In this document: piece after piece, positions 56,588-64,000 of the stretch | How positions within the stretch are numbered: position 1 is the stretch's first letter | Layout: the number at the start of each line of letters is the position of its first letter | Assembly (NCBI RefSeq): GCF_001550065.1 | Contig: NZ_LRUB01000028.1 | Location: forward strand, 62,001 to 126,000 | From: Kordiimonas lipolytica | Lineage (GTDB): Bacteria; Pseudomonadota; Alphaproteobacteria; Sphingomonadales; Kordiimonadaceae | Length of the DNA: 64,000 bases | Reading direction: 5' to 3' | Notes under the pieces: generated by a model | Seen by the model: only the letters and a program-made list of their open reading frames with translations | Told to the model about the DNA's origin: nothing | Databases searched by the model: none | Translations under genes and position numbers: made by a program

Positions 56588-58075
56588 ATGTCTTTTGAGC
56601 AAGCCCCACTCACTACTAATCCTTTCGACGACGATAAGCTGCACGAAGAATGCGGCGTATTCGGGATTTTCGGCACCTCGGACGCCAGCGCCCACTGCGC
56701 CCTTGGTCTTCATGCCCTGCAGCACCGCGGCCAGGAAGCCGCTGGCATCACGGCATTCGACGGTGAAAACTTCTTCACCAAACGCGTGCTCGGCCATGTG
56801 GCAGACAATTTCACCAGTCAGGATGTCATCGACAGCCTGCCCGGCGACGCCGCCATCGGCCATACGCGCTATTCGACCACAGGTGACACCGTCCTGAGGA
56901 ACTGCCAGCCGCTCTTTGCTGAATTCGCATCGGGCGGCTTTGCTGTTGCGCACAACGGCAATATCACGAACGCGACGCACCTGCGTAAATCGCTGGTTCA
57001 GCGCGGATCGATCTTCCAGTCCACGTCGGACTCGGAAGTGATCATCCACCTGATCGCAACCAGTCGTTTCCGCACGTTGATGGACCGGTTTATCGATGCG
57101 CTTCGCCAGATGGAAGGTGCCTATTCCCTGGTGTCTCTCACCAAAGAAGGCCTGATCGGCGTTCGCGACCCGCTGGGCGTACGCCCGCTGGTGCTGGGTC
57201 GCCTGGATGACGCTTACATCCTGTGCTCGGAAACCTGTGCACTGGATATCATTGGCGCTGAATATATCCGCGACATTGAAGCTGGCGAGATGGTGATAAT
57301 TACGGATGAAGGCATCAAAAGCCACAAACCATTCCCTGAGGAAAAACCACGCCCCTGCATTTTCGAGCATGTCTATTTTGCCCGCCCAGACAGCTATATG
57401 GACGGCATGAGCGTCTATGAAGTTCGCAAGCGTATCGGTGCGGAGCTGGCGCGGGAAAACGCAGTGGACGCAGACCTTGTGATCCCTGTCCCTGACAGCG
57501 GCACTCCTGCGGCTATCGGCTACGCGCAGGAAAGTGGCATCCCGTTCGAGCTGGGCATTATCCGGAACCACTATGTGGGCCGGACCTTCATCGAACCTTC
57601 GGACCAGATTCGCCACTTCGGCGTGAAGCTGAAGCACAATGCCAACCGCTGGCACATTCAGGGCAAACGCATCATCCTTGTGGACGACAGTATTGTTCGC
57701 GGTACAACGTCGATGAAAATCGTCAATATGATGCGCGAAGCCGGTGCCACCGAAGTTCACATGCGGATTGCCTCTCCGCCAACCGCGCACAGCTGTTTCT
57801 ATGGAGTGGACACGCCTGAGCGGAAGAAACTGCTGGCCGCGCAGATGGATGTGGAAGCCATGCGCGAGCACATCAAGGCGGATACGCTTTCCTTCCTTTC
57901 CATCGACGGCCTTTACCGCGCTGTTAATCAGCCCAAAGGCCGCGACAACAAATGCCCGGCATACTGCGATGCCTGCTTTACTGGCGACTATCCCACCTTC
58001 CTGACCGACCAATCGGAAGCGGAAAAGGACGACAGCCAGCTCTCGAGCATCGCGTCCACGGGCACAGGAGCCTAA
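56588..58075 (+). CDS. purF: Amidophosphoribosyltransferase
   Basis: First committed step of purine synthesis: PRPP plus glutamine gives phosphoribosylamine. 495 residues from the ATG with AGGA upstream; GTG 56546 would add 14 residues. A 21-residue propeptide precedes the catalytic Cys22 (EECGVFGIFG), exposed after self-cleavage. The PRPP loop ILVDDSIVRGTTSMK is intact. The C-terminal CPAYCDACFTGDYP cysteines match the [4Fe-4S] type of B. subtilis PurF, not the E. coli type. Its stop is 2 bases from the SDR gene. Confidence 0.97.
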   Translation: MSFEQAPLTTNPFDDDKLHEECGVFGIFGTSDASAHCALGLHALQHRGQEAAGITAFDGENFFTKRVLGHVADNFTSQDVIDSLPGDAAIGHTRYSTTGDTVLRNCQPLFAEFASGGFAVAHNGNITNATHLRKSLVQRGSIFQSTSDSEVIIHLIATSRFRTLMDRFIDALRQMEGAYSLVSLTKEGLIGVRDPLGVRPLVLGRLDDAYILCSETCALDIIGAEYIRDIEAGEMVIITDEGIKSHKPFPEEKPRPCIFEHVYFARPDSYMDGMSVYEVRKRIGAELARENAVDADLVIPVPDSGTPAAIGYAQESGIPFELGIIRNHYVGRTFIEPSDQIRHFGVKLKHNANRWHIQGKRIILVDDSIVRGTTSMKIVNMMREAGATEVHMRIASPPTAHSCFYGVDTPERKKLLAAQMDVEAMREHIKADTLSFLSIDGLYRAVNQPKGRDNKCPAYCDACFTGDYPTFLTDQSEAEKDDSQLSSIASTGTGA

Positions 58076-58079
58076 GTTA

Positions 58080-58817
58080 ATGACCAAACCTCTGGACGGA
58101 CGCCTGGCGCTCGTAACCGGCGCGTCGCGCGGCATCGGCCGCGCCACAGCGCTTGCTATGGCAAAAGCTGGTGCCGATGTGATCGCCCTCGCCCGACCTC
58201 GCTCCCAAGGGGCACTGGAGGACCTGGACGACAAAATCACAGCCATGGGCCGCAAGTGTACGCTTGTACCCATGGATCTGCGCGATTTCGACGCGATAGA
58301 CCGTCTCGGGGCATCCATCTATGAGCGCTGGGGAAAGCTGGACATCCTGGTGGGCAACGCCGGTATCCTCGGCCCCATCTCGCCTCTCGGGCACATCACG
58401 CCCAAGGACTGGATGGAAATCATGGACATCAACGTAACGGCAAACTGGCGCCTGATCCGCTCGCTTGATCCGCTGTTGAAGCTTTCGAAAGCAGGCAGGG
58501 CCATTTTTGTAACCTCTGGTGCCGCCGGGAAACACAGGCAACACTGGGGCGGCTACGCTGTCTCTAAAGCTGCTCTCGAGGAGCTGGTCATGACCTACGC
58601 AGCCGAATCCCGCATCACCGGCGTAAAGGTGAATATGGTGGACCCTGGCCCAATCCGCACCAGCATGCGGGCAAAGGCGGTACCAGGCGAAGACCCGGAA
58701 ACGCTGCCGACACCAGACCAGATCGCCCCGCTGTTTGTTGAACTGGCTTCAGCTGATAGCGAAACGACCGCAGAACGCATCAGCTTCTACGACTGGGCAG
58801 GCATCAAACGGGCCTAA
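58080..58817 (+). CDS. Short-chain dehydrogenase/reductase (classical SDR)
   Basis: 245 residues with TGASRGIGRA (13-22, NAD(P) loop), VGNAGILGP, a Ser in VTSGAAG and the catalytic YAVSK tetrad segment. PGPIRTSMRAKA closes the substrate pocket. No substrate can be named. It immediately follows purF (5 bases), an arrangement found in many alphaproteobacteria, and is probably co-transcribed with it. Confidence 0.92.
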   Translation: MTKPLDGRLALVTGASRGIGRATALAMAKAGADVIALARPRSQGALEDLDDKITAMGRKCTLVPMDLRDFDAIDRLGASIYERWGKLDILVGNAGILGPISPLGHITPKDWMEIMDINVTANWRLIRSLDPLLKLSKAGRAIFVTSGAAGKHRQHWGGYAVSKAALEELVMTYAAESRITGVKVNMVDPGPIRTSMRAKAVPGEDPETLPTPDQIAPLFVELASADSETTAERISFYDWAGIKRA

Positions 58818-58844
58818 CCCCCTAAAAAACAATGGTGACATCAA

Positions 58845-59927
58845 ATGGTCAACCCAGGAACAACCAAGACATCCCTCAAGGAACGGTGCAAGGTTGACTT
58901 GGGTTACCCCTATCACCTGAATGACAGCCCTGCTGACCACCTGGCGGCCCTCCAGCAAGCCTATCAGCATGGGGCTGGACCCAAACCTGAAATCCTGGAA
59001 GAAAAAATTGCCGCCATGTTCGGCAAGCCCGCCGCCATGTGGTGTGCCACGGGCACGCTGGCGCAAGGCATTGCGGCGCGGATTTACGCCGAGCGGTCGG
59101 GCAAAAAGCAGGTTATCTTTCATGAGACCTCGCACCTTCTGCTGCATGAAGAAGACGGATATAGCGCAGCTCATGGCCTCACAGCCAAGACCGTGGGTGA
59201 ATGGCGCAAAACCATGTCCCCTGATCTTCTGGACACGGACGCCTGCTGCGCCTTCGTCGAAATGCCCCAGCGCCACAGCGGTGGCCTGCTGCCTTCATGG
59301 GATGATCTATGCGCTCTGAAGGCTCACGCCAGCAAACTTGACCTGCCACTGCATATGGACGGTGCCAGAATCTGGTCCAGTCGCCCGCATTATGACGGCC
59401 GCAGTTATGCTGAGATCGTCGACGGTTTCTCGTCCATCTATGTGTCTTTCTATAAGGATATCGGCGCCATTGTCGGCGCGGCCCTTATTGGTGAGAAGGA
59501 CTTTATCGAAGAAGCCAAAGTCTGGCGGACGCGCCTTGGCGGCTCGCTCGTTGACGCCTCATACCTGATCGCGGATACGCTCAGGCTGCTGGACAAACGG
59601 CTGGAGCAAATGCCCGGCTTCATCCAGGCGGCAAAAGAAATGGCGTCTTCGATTGAACACATTGAAAATATTGAGGTTTCGCCAAACCCGCCGCAAGTGA
59701 ACATGTTCCATGTCCTGCTGCCCTGTAATTCCTCTGCGGCAGAACGCGCACGCGACATTGTCGCCGAGAAGACTGGCATCTGGATTGCCAACCGGTTCTG
59801 GAACTATGAGGGCGACAATCAGTGCGCCATGGAAATCACCGTCGGCGAAAAAGCCGCCGCGCTATCCCGCGAGACCTTCGCTGAGGCTGTGCAGATGCTG
59901 GCTGCAGAAATCCCCAACCCCCAATAG
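58845..59927 (+). CDS. Low-specificity threonine aldolase-like PLP enzyme
   Basis: Aromatic-amino-acid beta-eliminating-lyase family (fold-type I). 360 residues. HMDGARIW (170-177) has the cofactor-binding Asp and Arg, and Lys204 in SFYKDIGAIVGA is the predicted Schiff-base lysine. FHETSHLLLHEEDG near 92-105 aligns with the His/Glu-rich active site. Many such proteins cleave threonine or allo-threonine to glycine and acetaldehyde; some act on other beta-hydroxy amino acids. It follows the SDR gene by 27 bases and ends convergently with the GST gene. Confidence 0.85.
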   Translation: MVNPGTTKTSLKERCKVDLGYPYHLNDSPADHLAALQQAYQHGAGPKPEILEEKIAAMFGKPAAMWCATGTLAQGIAARIYAERSGKKQVIFHETSHLLLHEEDGYSAAHGLTAKTVGEWRKTMSPDLLDTDACCAFVEMPQRHSGGLLPSWDDLCALKAHASKLDLPLHMDGARIWSSRPHYDGRSYAEIVDGFSSIYVSFYKDIGAIVGAALIGEKDFIEEAKVWRTRLGGSLVDASYLIADTLRLLDKRLEQMPGFIQAAKEMASSIEHIENIEVSPNPPQVNMFHVLLPCNSSAAERARDIVAEKTGIWIANRFWNYEGDNQCAMEITVGEKAAALSRETFAEAVQMLAAEIPNPQ

Positions 59928-59988
59928 AAGCAAAAAGGGCCGCCAAGCCAGGCAACCCTTCTGAACGGTATTTAAGTCGTTTCCTTAG

Positions 59989-60609
59989 TTAGCGCTGCAC
60001 GACCGTCTTTTTGGCGCTGTCGCGGCCGTTCATGGCCTCCAGGAATGCCGTGATATTCGGGCAGTCCTTCAGCATCTCAGCGCTTTCCGGGAACCCTGGC
60101 AGATAATTGAGCGTAGGAAAGACCGCAAGATCAGCATAGGTCAGGCTGTCCCCCACCAGATGGCCGTTTGCCAACGCATCATTTAGAACCGCCAGATGTT
60201 TCTTCATCAATGGCAGCGCACCATCAATCTGTGCGCGGTTGGGCTCTTCGCCCGCCATCTTCGGCAGAATATAGCCGAGCGCATACTGGCGGATCATGGA
60301 TATATCGAATGTTGTGTTATGGAGCGAAACCCACTGGTCCACCTTGGCGCACACCGCTGGATCTTCCGGAAAGAACTTCGGGCCGTCAAATACCTTGTCG
60401 ATATAGCGGGCCATGGCTTCCGATTCGCACAGTGTCAGCTCACCATGCCGGAAAACCGGCACCTTGCCGAGAGGATGGATGGCATTCACTTCATCTGAAT
60501 GCGGGCGCGCTACCTGAAAGTCATAGGCGACGCTTTTCTCTTCCATCAGCATCTGGACGGACCTGCCTACGTTCGATTGCGGAATACTGATCAATAGGGG
60601 TTTGGACAT
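59989..60609 (-). CDS. Glutathione S-transferase family protein
   Basis: 206 residues: thioredoxin-fold N-terminus (1-78) with HPLGKVPVFRHGELTLCESEAMARYID, then an all-helical C-terminal domain. SNVGRS near residue 12 replaces the usual catalytic Ser/Tyr context of known classes, so the conjugation activity is uncertain. It is upstream-adjacent in direction to nothing; meaB, on the same strand, lies 30 bases before it. Confidence 0.88.
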   Translation of the reverse strand: MSKPLLISIPQSNVGRSVQMLMEEKSVAYDFQVARPHSDEVNAIHPLGKVPVFRHGELTLCESEAMARYIDKVFDGPKFFPEDPAVCAKVDQWVSLHNTTFDISMIRQYALGYILPKMAGEEPNRAQIDGALPLMKKHLAVLNDALANGHLVGDSLTYADLAVFPTLNYLPGFPESAEMLKDCPNITAFLEAMNGRDSAKKTVVQR

Positions 60610-60639
60610 TTTTTCCTCCTGTCGGTGTTGGCGGGGCTT

Positions 60640-61650
60640 CTAAAGCCCTTTATATCCTTTGGCATGATAGAGCTTGAGCAGTTCGGAAACTGCAGCCGAC
60701 ACCGGCTTTTTGCCGCCTCTAACATCCTCCAGTATTGGGGTGAAGGACTGGCTCACCGAGGCGTCACCATAGAAATCTGCGAGCAACCGGTCAGCGATTT
60801 GGCTTTTGAGCCAGGAAACGCGCTGTTCGTCGCGCCGGACCTGCCGCTCGCCGCTCTCTGTCATGATACGGGCATGCTTTTCAATTCGCTCCCAAAGCTC
60901 GGCAACGCCATCACCGGTCAGCCCTGACACTGTCACAACAGGCGGATGCCAGCTTGGGCTGGCGTCCGTCATGATATGAAGCGCGGACTTATATTCACGC
61001 ACGGCTTGCTTTAACTTCTTCTCGAAAATGTCGGCCTTGTTGACGGCGACCATGTCAGCAAGCTCAAGAATTCCCTTCTTGATGCCCTGCAGCTCGTCAC
61101 CCGCGCCCGGCAGCATCAATACAAGGAAGAAATCCACCATTTCGGATACCATGGTCTCAGACTGCCCTGTTCCCACGGTTTCAACCAGAACCACGTCAAA
61201 GCCTGCAGCTTCGAGGACAATCATGGTCTCACGCGTTGCCCGGGCCACCCCACCCAGCACACCGGCCGATGGGCTTGGGCGTATAAAGGCGTCCTGATTG
61301 GCGGACAATTTTTCCATGCGCGTCTTGTCACCGAGGATAGACCCGCCCGTACGACCGCTTGACGGGTCAACCGCCAACACAGCCACCCGCTTCCTCTGGT
61401 CTTCGATCAACCAACTGCCGAGACATTCAATGAAGGTTGACTTGCCCACGCCAGGAACACCGGAGATACCGACCCGCTGCGCCCCGCCCGCATGCGGCAA
61501 CAGTTTAGCAAGCAGCTGCTGTGCCTTGTCCTGATGCGCTGCATTGCGGCTCTCAATCAGCGTGATGGCGCGACCAATCAGGGCGCGGCTGCCGCTGCGC
61601 ACCCCCTCATAAAGCTCATCAACGCTTGGCTGCTGAACGGTTGCCGCCAC
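60640..61650 (-). CDS. meaB: Methylmalonyl-CoA mutase-associated GTPase MeaB
   Basis: G3E GTPase that gates cobalamin loading and protects methylmalonyl-CoA mutase. 336 residues. Walker A GVPGVGKST (64-72), VAVLAVDPSSGRTGGSILGD (switch region), the VETVGTGQSE motif and NKADIFE base-recognition motif are visible. It starts 8 bases after mutB, so mutA-mutB-meaB form one operon. Confidence 0.96.
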   Translation of the reverse strand: MAATVQQPSVDELYEGVRSGSRALIGRAITLIESRNAAHQDKAQQLLAKLLPHAGGAQRVGISGVPGVGKSTFIECLGSWLIEDQRKRVAVLAVDPSSGRTGGSILGDKTRMEKLSANQDAFIRPSPSAGVLGGVARATRETMIVLEAAGFDVVLVETVGTGQSETMVSEMVDFFLVLMLPGAGDELQGIKKGILELADMVAVNKADIFEKKLKQAVREYKSALHIMTDASPSWHPPVVTVSGLTGDGVAELWERIEKHARIMTESGERQVRRDEQRVSWLKSQIADRLLADFYGDASVSQSFTPILEDVRGGKKPVSAAVSELLKLYHAKGYKGL

Positions 61651-61658
61651 GAAGCCCC

Positions 61659-63812
61659 CTATTCAGCCGCTTCTGCATACCCAAGGCGGGCATTCAGCTT
61701 TTCAATCAGTTCACCGGCTGCATCTGCGATTACAGTGCCTGGTGGGAAGATGGCCTCAGCCCCCGCCTTATAGAGCGCATCATAATCCTGCGGCGGAATC
61801 ACCCCACCAGCAACAACCATGATATCTTCACGGCCAAGCTTTGCCAGCTCTTCCTTAAGCGCTGGAACAAGTGTCAGGTGGCCTGCCGCCAGCGATGAAG
61901 CGCCGATGATATGCACATCGTTCTCAACCGCTTGGCGCGCCGCTTCTTCTGGTGTCTGGAACAGCGGCCCGATATCCACATCAAAGCCCAAGTCTGCAAA
62001 CGCAGAAGCGATTACCTTCTGGCCCCGGTCGTGGCCGTCCTGGCCCATCTTGGCGACAAGAATTCTTGGGCGTCGGCCGTCATTGGCCTCAAACGCCTCA
62101 ACAAGAGCATGAACCTTTTTCACCGCCGGATTGTTCTTGCCAACTTCTGACTTGTAAACGCCTGTCACAGCCTTGATTTCCGCTTTGTGACGCCCGTAGA
62201 TCTTTTCAAGCGCCATTGTGATTTCGCCCACTGTTGCCTTGGCGCGTGCCGCGTCAACAGCAAGCGCCAGCAAGTTACCCTGGCCTTTATCGGCAGCCTT
62301 GGTCAAGGCCTCAAGCGTGCGTGCAACGTCTGCATCGTCGCGCTCAGCCTTCAGTCGGGCGAGTTTTTCAAGCTGGGCTGTACGCACCGCGCTGTTGTCG
62401 ACCTTGAGAACGTCTACGTCCTCAACCTCATCCAGCTGATATTTGTTAACGCCCACAACAGTCTGGCGACCGCTGTCGATCCGCGCCTGTGTGCGCGCGG
62501 CTGCGTCTTCGATCCTCAGTTTCGGGATACCTGCCTCGATGGCTTTGGCCATACCGCCTTCCGCTTCCACTTCCTGGATATGGGCCCAGGCTTTAGCGGC
62601 CAGGTCTGCTGTCAGGCGCTCAACATAATAGCTGCCGCCCCACGGGTCGATAATGCGGTTGGTGCCGGTTTCCTGCTGGATAAACAGCTGGGTGTTTCTA
62701 GCAATCCGCGCGGAAAAATCTGTCGGCAGGGCAAGCGCTTCATCTAGCGCGTTTGTATGCAGGCTTTGGGTATGGCCGTGCGCCGCCGCCATCGCTTCCA
62801 CGCAGGTACGCGTTACGTTATTGTAGACGTCCTGCGCTGTCAGCGACCAGCCGGATGTCTGGCAGTGCGTCCTGAGCGACAGGGATTTGGCGTTTTTCGG
62901 GTCAAACTGCTTCACCAGTTTGGCCCAAAGCATACGGGCAGCCCTCATCTTGGCCACTTCCATGAAATAGTTCATGCCGATAGCCCAGAAGAAGCTGAGG
63001 CGCGGCGCAAAGGCATCCACGTCAAGCCCTGCGGCAACACCAGAGCGGATATATTCGACACCGTCCGCCAGCGTGTAGGCAAGCTCCAGGTCCGCCGTGG
63101 CCCCTGCCTCCTGCATGTGATAGCCCGAAATCGAAATACTATTGAATTTCGGCATGTTCTCAGACGTGAAGGCGAAGATATCCGAAATGATCCGCATCGA
63201 AGGTGCCGGCGGGAATATATAGGTGTTCCGCACCATAAACTCCTTCAGGATATCGTTCTGGATCGTGCCCGAAAGCTTCTCGGGGCTCACGCCCTGCTCT
63301 TCCGCGGCCACAATATAAAGCGCGAGAATTGGCAGAACAGCGCCATTCATGGTCATAGACACAGACATCTGGTCCAGCGGGATACCGCTGAAAAGCGTGC
63401 GCATGTCATAGATGCTGTCAATGGCCACACCGGCCATACCCACGTCGCCCACAACACGCGGGTGGTCACTGTCATAACCACGGTGCGTTGCAAGATCGAA
63501 CGCAACCGAAAGCCCCTTCTGGCCTGCCGCAAGATTGCGCCGATAGAAGGCGTTACTGTCTTCAGCGGTCGAAAAACCGGCATACTGGCGGATTGTCCAG
63601 GGGCGCTGGACATACATGGTCGGATATGGGCCACGAAGGAAAGGCGCAATACCCGGCTTTGTGTCCAGGAAATCCAGGCCTTCCAGGTCCGCTTGCCCAT
63701 AAACCGGCTTTACCGGAATGCCCTCTGGCGATTGCCAGGCGTCAGTTGATGTGCCTTGGGCTGCATCTGCAGCGCTGAAGGCGACTTTGCTGAAATCAGG
63801 AATCCGGGTCAT
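61659..63812 (-). CDS. mutB: Methylmalonyl-CoA mutase, large (catalytic) subunit
   Basis: Adenosylcobalamin-dependent isomerase converting (R)-methylmalonyl-CoA to succinyl-CoA. 717 residues, normal. The TIM-barrel holds [21 protein letters not shown] (here [17 protein letters not shown]) and [13 protein letters not shown]. The C-terminal B12 domain has the base-off motif GQDGHDRG (His ligand) and [12 protein letters not shown]. The ATG overlaps the mutA stop (ATGA). Confidence 0.98.
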   Translation of the reverse strand: MTRIPDFSKVAFSAADAAQGTSTDAWQSPEGIPVKPVYGQADLEGLDFLDTKPGIAPFLRGPYPTMYVQRPWTIRQYAGFSTAEDSNAFYRRNLAAGQKGLSVAFDLATHRGYDSDHPRVVGDVGMAGVAIDSIYDMRTLFSGIPLDQMSVSMTMNGAVLPILALYIVAAEEQGVSPEKLSGTIQNDILKEFMVRNTYIFPPAPSMRIISDIFAFTSENMPKFNSISISGYHMQEAGATADLELAYTLADGVEYIRSGVAAGLDVDAFAPRLSFFWAIGMNYFMEVAKMRAARMLWAKLVKQFDPKNAKSLSLRTHCQTSGWSLTAQDVYNNVTRTCVEAMAAAHGHTQSLHTNALDEALALPTDFSARIARNTQLFIQQETGTNRIIDPWGGSYYVERLTADLAAKAWAHIQEVEAEGGMAKAIEAGIPKLRIEDAAARTQARIDSGRQTVVGVNKYQLDEVEDVDVLKVDNSAVRTAQLEKLARLKAERDDADVARTLEALTKAADKGQGNLLALAVDAARAKATVGEITMALEKIYGRHKAEIKAVTGVYKSEVGKNNPAVKKVHALVEAFEANDGRRPRILVAKMGQDGHDRGQKVIASAFADLGFDVDIGPLFQTPEEAARQAVENDVHIIGASSLAAGHLTLVPALKEELAKLGREDIMVVAGGVIPPQDYDALYKAGAEAIFPPGTVIADAAGELIEKLNARLGYAEAAE

Positions 63813-64000
63813 GAACTTGCTCCCGCCATTACGTGGGCCTGCGCCAGCACTTCAAGCACGTCGCAGCCCATATAGATAAACTCTTCAACGCCGGCCAACT
63901 TCAGTTCTTCGCTGTTCAGTGGCCGGCCAGCCAGATACACATGCGCGCCGGCTTTCCTCAGACATACGGCAAAATCCTGCCCGAGCGCGTCATACTGGCT
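63809..64000 (-). CDS. mutA: Methylmalonyl-CoA mutase, small subunit, 3' end only
   Basis: The last 63 codons are visible; the gene continues past the right edge. The visible part, from [20 protein letters not shown] to [18 protein letters not shown], matches the end of the cobalamin-domain-like region of MutA, the catalytically inert partner that has lost the His ligand. The TGA overlaps the mutB ATG by 3 bases, coupling the two genes. Confidence 0.9.
   Translation of the reverse strand, partial: SQYDALGQDFAVCLRKAGAHVYLAGRPLNSEELKLAGVEEFIYMGCDVLEVLAQAHVMAGASS

Noticed and set aside
56474..58318. 614-codon frame antisense to purF and the SDR gene
   Set aside because: Covers well-supported genes on the other strand; no ribosome site or protein family.
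59930..59975. Possible terminator between the threonine aldolase-like and GST genes
   Set aside because: The stem is interrupted by mismatches and no T-run follows on either strand.

Overview
The window is a densely packed, mostly single-strand (minus) chromosomal segment from an alphaproteobacterium with moderate GC content. The assignment rests on gene order and gene form: rpsB-tsf-pyrH-frr-uppS; dnaE-lolD-lolC-proS; DUF1467-mce-rnj-coaX-birA running directly into a 14-gene nuo operon with separate nuoC and nuoD; hupB-lon-clpX-clpP-tig; glnB-glnA; and radA-cvpA-purF. ProRS is the short alphaproteobacterial type without the editing insertion, and PurF is the propeptide plus Fe-S cysteine type. 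I cannot fix the order or genus from sequence alone; a Kordiimonas-like marine lineage is only a guess.

Layout. 1-4.2 kb: translation and envelope genes (uppS partial, frr, pyrH, tsf, rpsB). 4.2-8.5 kb: a Nudix hydrolase coupled to dnaE. 8.6-11.8 kb: lolD, lolC and proS. 12.3-16.2 kb: DUF1467, methylmalonyl-CoA epimerase, RNase J, type III pantothenate kinase and biotin ligase. 16.2-30.6 kb: respiratory complex I, nuoN back to nuoA. 30.9-35.6 kb: an accessory island between conserved blocks, holding duplicated tRNA-Asp and tRNA-Val genes, a very acidic orphan with a PD-(D/E)XK-like motif, a secreted esterase with a small membrane protein, and a TetR regulator divergent from a DUF3703-transmembrane-metallo-beta-lactamase fusion. 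35.7-42.5 kb: hupB, lon, clpX, clpP and tig (nucleoid and protein quality control). 42.5-44.4 kb: tRNA-Leu, NAD(P)HX repair enzyme, tRNA-His. From 44.7 kb most genes are on the plus strand: glnB-glnA behind a sigma-54-like promoter, an unknown protein ending in a FliM/CheZ-like peptide, parE, a DEAD-box helicase, a crotonase-fold enzyme, mlaEF, radA, a GNAT acetyltransferase, cvpA, purF, an SDR and a threonine aldolase-like enzyme. 60-64 kb (minus): a GST, meaB, mutB and the end of mutA.

How the genes work together. Most of the window is core machinery: translation, replication, energy conservation, lipoprotein and phospholipid trafficking, proteolysis, nitrogen assimilation and purine synthesis. 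MutA/MutB/MeaB and the epimerase Mce, about 48 kb apart, together give the propionyl-CoA route from (S)-methylmalonyl-CoA to succinyl-CoA.

I found no CRISPR array, phage, transposase or obvious defence operon. The less ordinary items are the 30.9-35.6 kb block, an identical 19-residue Lys/Ala module shared by the C-termini of ribosomal protein S2 (once) and trigger factor (twice), and the CheY-docking-like peptide on the gene after glnA.
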